This document shows positions 1 to 6,075 of a DNA stretch of 12,318 nt, in pieces. Location: contig JAOPUQ010000236.1 of the NCBI GenBank assembly GCA_025963425.1, positions 1 to 12,318 on the forward strand, written 5' to 3'. Below the pieces are notes generated by a model. That model was not told where the DNA came from. It saw nothing but the letters and a program-made list of their open reading frames with translations, and searched no databases. Position 1 is the first letter of the stretch; the number at the start of each line of letters is the position of its first letter. This stretch comes from Modestobacter sp. (GTDB taxonomy: Bacteria > Actinomycetota > Actinomycetes > Mycobacteriales > Geodermatophilaceae). Made by a program: the position numbers and the translations under genes.

Positions 1-2203
1 GCAGCTCGTGGTACGCCATGTCCGCCCGCACCCGCGGGTGCTGGGTGCCGCTCTGGCCCGCCTCGTTGATCCCGAACAGCTCGGTGACGAGCAGATAGGC
101 GTCGGTGTGCAGCCCGGCCGACGTGGCTACGAGCAGGGTGTGCGGGGGTGAGCCCAGCGTGGTGTCCACCGTGTCCACCTCGGCGCCCGCGGCACCACCG
201 CCCACGAGTCCGAAGTCGCCGAGCCGCTCGTCGAAGTCGACGCCCTCGAACGCCCAGCTCACCCGCTGGTCGTTGCTCTCCTCCGTGCGCTTGAAGTAGG
301 TGGAGATGTCGAAGCCCTGAGCCGCCATCCCGGTGCCCGCGACGGCGTGGAGCTGCCGTCCGACGAACCGCCACATGCCGCCCAGCAGCCCGTCGCTCTG
401 ATGGTGGTACTCGCCCGGATCGGCCTTCCACGGCCGGATCCCCGACTCGGCGCGTCGGAGCTCGGTCACCGCGCCCCGGGGATAGGCGGGGTGGAAGGTG
501 TGCCGCCAGTAGAACCCGTCGGCACCCATGTACATGAACCGCCCACCCCGCTCCTTGTAGGCGTGGACGGCGTCGAGGTAGTGCCCGTCCTTGTGCTCCG
601 GGTGGGTGGCGGTGAGCAGCACGTTGTAGCCCTCGATGCGCTCCAGGCCGTCGTAGCTGATGTCCTCGTCGGTGATGACGTCGAACTCGTAGCCCATCTC
701 GACGAGCCAGTCGATGAGGTGCAGGTCGGCGTTGAACTGCCAGGGGGCCTGCGTGAGCCAACTGTCGTACTTCGGCCGGAAGTTCAGGATCGGGCGCAGC
801 CGTGAGGAGATGTGCACCCCGCTGAGGTCGCTGTGGGTGTCGTACTGCGAGTTGCCGTACTCCCGGTGCTCGGTGAGGAACAGGTTCTGGGGCTGCAGGA
901 TCGGCGTGCGGTAGACGAGCAACTCGGCGGCCCCGGCGTTCGTCGCCAGGTGCTCGTTGGCGTACGCCATGTAATCCGTGGTGGACATGATGACGGCGAT
1001 CTTCGCCTGGTACTGACCCAGCGGCGGGCGGACGACGAAGGGGATGTAGTCCTCGTCACCGGCATCGGTGGTCAGCTTCACGGCGTACACCGCGCTGGGC
1101 AGGTCGCGGGGGACCTCGAGGGTGAAGTCCACATCCCACCGGGCGTCGTCGACGTCGTCGTCGTGGAAGTGAATGGCACCGTACTGGGCCGTGGCATGCC
1201 GCCAGCCGGTCTCCGTGCCGGCCCAGTTGTGCCCGGTCATGCCCCGGGCGGGGAGGCCGACCAGCTCGCCGTCCAGGCGGTACGGTCCCCGGTCCGCGAT
1301 GCGGCGGCTGGGGATGTCCTCGGAGAAGTCCCACGAGGCGACGAGGGCGGTGGACAGGTCACCGGTCGGGCCGGGCCCACGCCGCTCGTCGAGCCCGGGG
1401 GCGGCGCCGAGCTTCATCGTCTCGATCTGGAGGCGGGACAGCGCCCTGTTGCACAGCCGCGGCGCGTCGATCTTGCCGTTGTAGAGGTCTTCGACGATCC
1501 AGCCCTGCGGCAGGTGGGAGCTGCCGCCCACCCCCTGGTCCTGGCCCACCGCGTGGCCGGCGAAGACCAGCGGTACGGCGTCGTGCTCGATCCTGCCCTG
1601 GAAGGTCGCCTCGACCGGTCCGGGATCGGGGTCGAGCGCGTAGCGGACCTGCGGCTCGTGGTGCAGGGTGGCCCGGCCGCTCTCGGCGTCGAACGTCGCC
1701 GCGACGAAGTGCCAGGCGCGGTCGCGCACGGGGGTCTCCGCCGTCAGCGTCTGGTCGTTGATGCGCAGGCAGACACGTCCTTCCTCGTCGAGGAAGAGCC
1801 CGTAGCCGCGCCCGTCACGCCATTTCGCGACGATGGCCTGCGGTCCCGGTTTCCAGTAGCCCTCCACCTTGGTCGGCATGGTCGGCCAGATCCAGCACTG
1901 GAGCGTCAGGCTGTCGACCCGCAGCGGCCGCCGGTCGGCCACGAGGGCATAGGACCCGCTCTGGATCCGCTGCGCCCGCCCGGGGTACGTGCCGTCCACG
2001 GCCGATTCGACCCCTGGTTCCTTCACCCCGGGGCCGGCCGGGTTCGTATCACCGTTGACCAGTCTCACCAACTGGGCGCGGTACTCGGCCGGCCCGTCGC
2101 AGTTCACGTAGAAGCTGACGGCGTCCCCCTGTTCCACCGTCCACTTGTCGCTGTAACCGGTCAGGCGCATCCACGCGGCGCCGTCCACCTGCGCCGCGGT
2201 CAT
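1..2203 (-). CDS. dmfA2: N,N-dimethylformamidase-like large (catalytic) subunit, 3' end cut by window
   Basis: This is the catalytic subunit of an amidohydrolase that in the known family splits N,N-dimethylformamide into dimethylamine and formate in the cytoplasm. I translated it by hand from ATG at 2203; 734 codons are visible and no stop is reached, against about 760 residues for the family. Residues ~85-255 look like a concanavalin/LamG beta-sandwich (for example LTLQCWIW and WHFVAATFD). Residues ~350-395 look like an Ig-like segment, and from ~400 there is a Rossmann-type core. Candidate iron ligands are Tyr414 in DYMAYANEH, Tyr454 in GNSQYDTHSD and Glu536 in THPEH, with His534 beside it. 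As I remember the Paracoccus enzyme, iron is held by two Tyr and one Glu with a catalytic His two residues before the Glu, and the spacing here agrees. The start overlaps the small-subunit stop (TGATG), which implies translational coupling. The true substrate could be another small amide. Confidence 0.87.
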   Translation of the reverse strand, partial: MTAAQVDGAAWMRLTGYSDKWTVEQGDAVSFYVNCDGPAEYRAQLVRLVNGDTNPAGPGVKEPGVESAVDGTYPGRAQRIQSGSYALVADRRPLRVDSLTLQCWIWPTMPTKVEGYWKPGPQAIVAKWRDGRGYGLFLDEEGRVCLRINDQTLTAETPVRDRAWHFVAATFDAESGRATLHHEPQVRYALDPDPGPVEATFQGRIEHDAVPLVFAGHAVGQDQGVGGSSHLPQGWIVEDLYNGKIDAPRLCNRALSRLQIETMKLGAAPGLDERRGPGPTGDLSTALVASWDFSEDIPSRRIADRGPYRLDGELVGLPARGMTGHNWAGTETGWRHATAQYGAIHFHDDDVDDARWDVDFTLEVPRDLPSAVYAVKLTTDAGDEDYIPFVVRPPLGQYQAKIAVIMSTTDYMAYANEHLATNAGAAELLVYRTPILQPQNLFLTEHREYGNSQYDTHSDLSGVHISSRLRPILNFRPKYDSWLTQAPWQFNADLHLIDWLVEMGYEFDVITDEDISYDGLERIEGYNVLLTATHPEHKDGHYLDAVHAYKERGGRFMYMGADGFYWRHTFHPAYPRGAVTELRRAESGIRPWKADPGEYHHQSDGLLGGMWRFVGRQLHAVAGTGMAAQGFDISTYFKRTEESNDQRVSWAFEGVDFDERLGDFGLVGGGAAGAEVDTVDTTLGSPPHTLLVATSAGLHTDAYLLVTELFGINEAGQSGTQHPRVRADMAYHEL

Positions 2204-2205
2204 CA
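2201..2205 (-). promoter_or_regulatory. TGATG stop-start overlap coupling the two amidase subunits
   Basis: On the minus strand the small-subunit TGA (2205-2203) shares its A with the large-subunit ATG (2203-2201). Such overlaps usually mean that terminating ribosomes restart, which would give balanced amounts of the two subunits. Confidence 0.85.
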
Positions 2206-2649
2206 CGGCGACCAGTTCTCGCCGCCCGGGCTCTTCCAGGCGGGTGTGAAGTGCTCCGGCATGCCGTCCTCCTCCGGGAACTGCTCGAGGCGCATCCGGA
2301 AGATCTCCGCCTGGGCCTCCTGCTCGTCGGTGAAGACGTGGTCGTCGACGAACGTCGGCACCACACCACGGACTCCGGAGAGCCGGGCGATCCGCCACTC
2401 CTGCTCGGGCTTCGAGCAGACGATGATCAACTTGCCGCCGTAGGAGTCCGGTCGGGACGCACGCATCCGGATGAGGACCTTGTCGAGCTGCATGTCCTCC
2501 TGGATGCCGCCGTGCGGGCCGATCGCACTGCCCGGGCGCTCCGTGCGCACGACGGAGAAACCGGCGACGCCCTTCAGCATTTCCACGCTCGTCCGGACAG
2601 CGTCGAGCATCCGCTGACGGATCTCTGCCTGCCTGGGGATCCTGTACAT
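2203..2649 (-). CDS. dmfA1: N,N-dimethylformamidase-like small subunit
   Basis: This 148-residue soluble protein begins MYRIPRQAEIRQRML. Its C-terminal half (residues ~75-135: EWRIARLSGVRG, then FTDEQEAQAEIFRMRLEQF) resembles the small subunit of known dimethylformamidases, where a similar Trp/Arg-rich stretch is followed by an acidic helix near EEEAMHAVFLRRIE. That comparison is from memory. The N-terminal half is not one I recognise, and the protein is slightly longer than the usual ~130 residues. In the family the small subunit pairs with the large one and supports assembly. I chose the start at 2649 because GAGGAG lies about 5 bases upstream; an in-frame extension to 2736 would be Pro/Arg-rich and without support. 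Its stop overlaps the large-subunit start by one base, and that pairing is the strongest evidence for its identity. Confidence 0.78.
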   Translation of the reverse strand: MYRIPRQAEIRQRMLDAVRTSVEMLKGVAGFSVVRTERPGSAIGPHGGIQEDMQLDKVLIRMRASRPDSYGGKLIIVCSKPEQEWRIARLSGVRGVVPTFVDDHVFTDEQEAQAEIFRMRLEQFPEEDGMPEHFTPAWKSPGGENWSP

Positions 2650-2724
2650 CGCGCTCCTCACGGGATGACCGGCGGGACGCCGCCTCACGGCCCCGCCGGG
2701 CCGTCCGTCGGGCGGGGGCGCCAA

Positions 2725-2740
2725 GCATGGACTCACATGC
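2725..2740. promoter_or_regulatory. Inverted repeat upstream of the amidase operon, possible operator
   Basis: GCATG and CATGC are perfect complements separated by six bases. The site is centred about 83 bp upstream of the small-subunit start, a reasonable place for a regulator. The arms are only 5 bp, so chance is a real alternative. Confidence 0.35.
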
Positions 2741-2817
2741 CCGCAGTGTCACGACGGTCGGCCGCCGTTCCCGCCCGTGGGTCGGCCGTCGACGTGGCGG
2801 TCGCGCTCGACGAGTAA

Positions 2818-2830
2818 CCCGGTCACCGGG
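2818..2830. promoter_or_regulatory. 13-bp inverted repeat CCCGGT-C-ACCGGG
   Basis: Perfect 6-bp arms flank one central base in the divergent gap. The compact form fits a protein-binding palindrome better than an RNA hairpin. GC-rich palindromes are common at this base composition, so the call is tentative. Confidence 0.35.
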
Positions 2831-2881
2831 AGTGGCCGACGTCGTCGGATCTCTGTGCTGGAGCCCAACAGCAAGACCGAT

Positions 2882-2897
2882 GGGCGACGAGTCGCCC
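2882..2897. promoter_or_regulatory. 16-bp inverted repeat GGGCGAC-GA-GTCGCCC
   Basis: Perfect 7-bp arms flank a 2-base centre. This is the strongest palindrome in the divergent gap and a good candidate operator. No adjacent regulator gene is visible to pair it with. Confidence 0.4.
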
Positions 2898-2935
2898 TCT
2901 CAGGTCCGACCAGGTGACTGCCAGGGGCAGAACAC

Positions 2936-2952
2936 GGGCTCTCGCCGAGCCC
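2936..2952. repeat. Inverted repeat GGGCTC-tcgcc-GAGCCC
   Basis: Perfect 6-bp arms flank a 5-base loop, a geometry that suits an RNA hairpin. There is no T-tract on either side, so it is not a classical intrinsic terminator. Confidence 0.35.
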
Positions 2953-3470
2953 CGGTGGACGATTCGTCACCATCGGACGGCGACGTCCAGCCAGTCGGGT
3001 GACGACGGCCGCGAGCTACTCAGCGGTCACGCAGCCCGACGAAGGCGAGGACCCGCTCGTCACCGAGGCGCCGACTTCCGCCCGTCGTCACGCGGCGTCA
3101 TCGCCCACCCGTCCGAGTGCGCCGAACACGCCTGGGGATGACGGCGCGAGAGCGGTCGTGGACGCGATGAGCGGCCACACCCTTGACCCGCTCACAGCCA
3201 CCGAGGAGCGTTCCCGCCCAACGGCGCCGGTCGCCGCGGGGGTTGCGATGCGCAACGTGGACGGGTCCAGGGCTTCGATCGTGCCGTCCGGAGCGCCCCG
3301 CGGGCCGATGGGCGTCGCACTGGCGCTGTCCGCTCCCGCCAGTCACCGCCCGTGGGCGACACCGATGTCCACCGGGGGCAGTTCCCGTCATGCCGCCGCT
3401 CCGGCGACCGGACCGGCCTGCCCGCCCAGGCAACCGAGCCCCGGCGCAGCGGTCCGGCGATCAGCAGTGA

Positions 3471-3476
3471 GGGAGG
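3471..3476 (+). promoter_or_regulatory. Ribosome binding site that sets the FHA-ABC start
   Basis: GGGAGG lies 4 bases before GTG at 3481. The open frame continues upstream to an ATG at 3352, but that extra 43-residue stretch is Arg/Pro/Ser-rich and lies before the first beta-strand of the FHA fold. This site is why the GTG is chosen. Confidence 0.7.
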
Positions 3477-3480
3477 CCAG

Positions 3481-5820
3481 GTGAGCGCCGAGCAGGTGCC
3501 CGACACTGCCTCGGCCGAGTTGGAGGTGGTCGTCGACGACCGCCGGCTGGTGCTGTCGCCGGTACGGCCCTTCGTCATCGGCCGTGGAATGGGTGTGGAC
3601 CTCGAGCTGACCCACCCGAACGTGTCGCGCCAGCACCTGGTCCTCGAGCCGGGTGCGGCCGGGTGGACCCTGACCGACCGCAGCCGCAACGGCACGTTCC
3701 TCGGCGAGGAGCGCATCACCCGGCTGACCATCGGGGCCCCGACCACGGTGCGGCTCGGCGGGGCGGCGGACGGGGTGCAGATCGAGCTCGTCCCCCGCCG
3801 TCCCGGGGAGCGGGCGGGCCTGGAGACGAGGCTCGCCGGGCAGGGCCGCCTCTCCGGCGTCCACCAGGTGCGCGGGCAGCGGATCACGGTCGGCCGGCTC
3901 CCCGACAACGACGTCGTCCTGGACGACCTCCTGGTGTCCCGCCGGCACGCCCAGCTCGACCTGACCCCGTCCGGGTACCGGATCACGGACCTGGGCACCG
4001 GCAACGGGACGTTCGTCAACGGTCAACGCGTCACCGAGGCGATCCTGCAACCGGGCGACGTCATCGGCATCGGCCACGCCCTGCTGCAGCTCGACGGCGA
4101 CCGCCTGATCGGCTTCGTCGACACCGGCGGGAACACCTTCGAGGCCGACGGCCTCACGGTCACCACGTCCAAGGGCAAGACCCTGCTGCAGTCAGTGAGC
4201 TTCGCCCTGCCCGGCCGCAGCCTGCTGGCGGTCATCGGACCCAGCGGAGCCGGCAAGTCGACCCTGCTGAACGCCCTCATCGGCGCCCGGCCGGCGGACG
4301 TCGGACACGTCCGCTACGCCGAACGCGACCTGTACGACGACTACGACGAGTTGCGTCACCGCATCGCCCTCGTGCCCCAGGACGACGTGCTGCACACCCA
4401 GCTGTCCGTCCGGCAGGCGCTGTCGTACGCCGCGCGGCTGCGCTTCCCCGCGGACACCACCGAGGCCGACCGCCGGCTCCGGGTCGATGAGGTGCTGGCC
4501 GAGCTGGGCCTGTCCGCGCAGGCCGACCAGCGGATCACCAGCCTGTCGGGAGGGCAGCGCAAACGGACCAGCGTCGCCCTCGAGCTGCTGGTCAAACCGT
4601 CGCTGCTGTTCCTCGACGAGCCCACGTCCGGCCTCGACCCGGGGATGGACCGGTCGGTCATGCGGACACTGCGGTCCATCGCCGACGACGGGCGGACCGT
4701 CGTGGTGGTCACGCACAACGTCGCCAACCTGGAGGTGTGCGACCAGCTGCTGATCCTCGCGCCGGGAGGGTGGGTCGCCTACTTCGGCCCGCCCGACGGG
4801 GCGCTGCGGTACTTCGACCAGCCGGACTTCGCCGACATCTTCATCCAGCTCACCACAGCCCCCGGTGAGCACTGGGCGCGCAGGTTCCGGGAGTCGGCCG
4901 ACCACGAGCGATCGGTCGGCGCCCCGCACGCTCCGCACGAGGGTCGACCGTCGCCGCGGGCGCTCCCCGGTGGCAGCCCGCGCCAGCAGGGGCCGTTCTC
5001 CCAGCTGGCCGTGCTGTTCCGCCGGTACGTCGCCGTCATCGCCTCCGACCGGCAGTACGCGATCTCGCTGGCCGTCCTTCCCCTCGTGCTCAGCCTGCTG
5101 GCGCGCGCCGTGCCCGGCTCCTCGGGACTGTCCGTGACGGCCGCTCAGCAGGCCGACGACCCGCCCCCCACGCAGCTCCTCATCGTCCTGATCATCGGGG
5201 CAGCGTTGATGGGCGCGGCAGCCTCCGTCCGGGAGCTGGTCAAGGAGAGACCCGTGTACCAGCGGGAACGGGCGATCGGGTTGTCGATCGGGGCGTACCT
5301 GGTCTCGAAGGTCCTCGTCCTCGGGATCATCACCGGTCTCCAGGCGACGTTCTTCACCCTGATCAGCCTCCTCGGCCGGGACGGCCCCGACGATCCCGTG
5401 GTCCTGCCGTGGGGGCGCGCCGAGATCCTGCTGGCCGTCCTCGGGGTCACCTGGACGAGCATGCTCATCGGCCTGGCGATCTCCGCCGCCATCGACAACG
5501 CCGACCGCGGGATGCCCCTGCTGGTCCTCGTGATCATGGTCCAGCTCGTCTTCTGCGGCGGGCTGTTCCCGGTCCACGACCGGCTGGTGATCGAGCAGCT
5601 CGCCTGGCTCGTCCCGTCCCGGTGGGGCTTCGCGATGACGGCTGCGACGACCGATCTGAGCAGGCTCGACCGCGGCCCGAGTGACCCGCTCTGGGAGCCG
5701 ACGGCGTCCGGCTGGTTCTCCAACGCCACGCTGCTGATCGCGATCATGATCGCGCTGACGGCCGTCATCGTCGTCCTGGTGGCCCGACTCGATCCGCATC
5801 GTCGCACCGCCAAGGCGTGA
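3481..5820 (+). CDS. Double-FHA ABC transporter (ATPase-permease fusion, Rv1747-like)
   Basis: This 779-residue half-transporter reads phosphothreonine signals through FHA domains. FHA1 spans ~residues 14-104 (G34-R35, S49-R50-Q51-H52, N70-G71-T72) and FHA2 ~128-205 (G138-R139, S153-R154-R155-H156, N175-G176-T177), so both keep the binding residues. The ATPase has Walker A GPSGAGKST at 253-261, signature LSGGQ at 355-359, Walker B ending D379-E380 and the switch His412. After a ~60-residue polar linker, six membrane helices lie near 526-544, 564-583, 606-631, 649-668, 678-696 and 749-770, the ABCG/ABC2 order of ATPase before permease. In Mycobacterium tuberculosis, Rv1747 has this architecture, is phosphorylated by PknF and is linked to export of cell-envelope glycolipids. 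A kinase gene follows here too. The linker between the FHA domains is only ~22 residues, much shorter than in Rv1747. The substrate is unknown. Confidence 0.93.
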   Translation: MSAEQVPDTASAELEVVVDDRRLVLSPVRPFVIGRGMGVDLELTHPNVSRQHLVLEPGAAGWTLTDRSRNGTFLGEERITRLTIGAPTTVRLGGAADGVQIELVPRRPGERAGLETRLAGQGRLSGVHQVRGQRITVGRLPDNDVVLDDLLVSRRHAQLDLTPSGYRITDLGTGNGTFVNGQRVTEAILQPGDVIGIGHALLQLDGDRLIGFVDTGGNTFEADGLTVTTSKGKTLLQSVSFALPGRSLLAVIGPSGAGKSTLLNALIGARPADVGHVRYAERDLYDDYDELRHRIALVPQDDVLHTQLSVRQALSYAARLRFPADTTEADRRLRVDEVLAELGLSAQADQRITSLSGGQRKRTSVALELLVKPSLLFLDEPTSGLDPGMDRSVMRTLRSIADDGRTVVVVTHNVANLEVCDQLLILAPGGWVAYFGPPDGALRYFDQPDFADIFIQLTTAPGEHWARRFRESADHERSVGAPHAPHEGRPSPRALPGGSPRQQGPFSQLAVLFRRYVAVIASDRQYAISLAVLPLVLSLLARAVPGSSGLSVTAAQQADDPPPTQLLIVLIIGAALMGAAASVRELVKERPVYQRERAIGLSIGAYLVSKVLVLGIITGLQATFFTLISLLGRDGPDDPVVLPWGRAEILLAVLGVTWTSMLIGLAISAAIDNADRGMPLLVLVIMVQLVFCGGLFPVHDRLVIEQLAWLVPSRWGFAMTAATTDLSRLDRGPSDPLWEPTASGWFSNATLLIAIMIALTAVIVVLVARLDPHRRTAKA

Positions 5821-5826
5821 GGAGCC

Positions 5827-5880
5827 CGCACCGCAGATGGACGGATCGACAGCCAGGACGACGGGGTTTCCTGCGGTGCG
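5827..5880 (+). repeat. Long-range 10-bp inverted repeat between transporter and kinase genes
   Basis: CGCACCGCAG at 5827-5836 and CTGCGGTGCG at 5871-5880 are perfect complements 34 bases apart, starting 6 bases after the transporter stop. In RNA this would be a stem with a large loop. It could stabilise the 3' end, attenuate read-through into the kinase gene, or be a spaced protein-binding site. No T-tract follows. Confidence 0.5.
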
Positions 5881-5952
5881 TGACCAGGCGAAAGCTGCCT
5901 GTGAAACGGCGAGCGAACGGGTGAGCGAGCGCGGCCGAGCCCCCTGTACGCG

Positions 5953-5973
5953 GGTGGTGCAGCCACCTACGCT
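5953..5973 (+). promoter_or_regulatory. Possible kinase promoter element: short inverted repeat followed by TACGCT
   Basis: GGTGG at 5953-5957 and CCACC at 5963-5967 flank five bases, and TACGCT (5968-5973), a TANNNT-type -10 match, follows at once. It lies ~100 bp before the kinase start. No clear -35 is visible, so this is weak. Confidence 0.22.
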
Positions 5974-6075
5974 CGCCCCACGCCTGCGGGGCAGCTCAGG
6001 TGCACGGGCGCCCCGGTCACTGCGCTGGACCTCATCCGGGCTCGCACTCCCCACTCGTCGAGGGAGCACATCGGC

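Larger units (their letters stand above)
2650..3480. other. 831-bp divergent intergenic region, no supportable gene
   Basis: This gap separates the amidase operon (leaving to the left) from the FHA-ABC transporter (leaving to the right), so it should hold both promoters. Open frames exist on both strands (for example 2999-3484 plus and 3098-3433 minus), but their translations are low-complexity Arg/Pro/Ser/Ala strings. They show no recognisable motif, and none has a convincing ribosome binding site. The region contains four perfect inverted repeats at 2725-2740, 2818-2830, 2882-2897 and 2936-2952. I found no clear -35/-10 pair. TTGACC at 3183 is a possible -35 for the transporter, but nothing convincing sits at -10 spacing. 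It may be a long regulatory region, decayed coding DNA, or both. Confidence 0.6.

Noticed and set aside
812..2443. 543-residue plus-strand open frame
   Set aside because: It lies antisense to both amidase subunit genes, which have clear family motifs. Its translation is a Val/Gly/Arg/Pro-rich shadow with no domain.
2650..2736. Longer start for the amidase small subunit
   Set aside because: The extension is Pro/Arg-rich and has no ribosome binding site, whereas ATG at 2649 has GAGGAG at good spacing.
3352..3480. Upstream ATG start for the FHA-ABC protein
   Set aside because: The extra 43 residues are not FHA-like, and the GTG at 3481 has a well-placed GGGAGG.
2999..3484. 161-residue open frame before the transporter gene
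   Set aside because: It is low-complexity Ala/Pro/Ser/Arg with no ribosome binding site and no recognisable fold, and it overlaps the transporter start.
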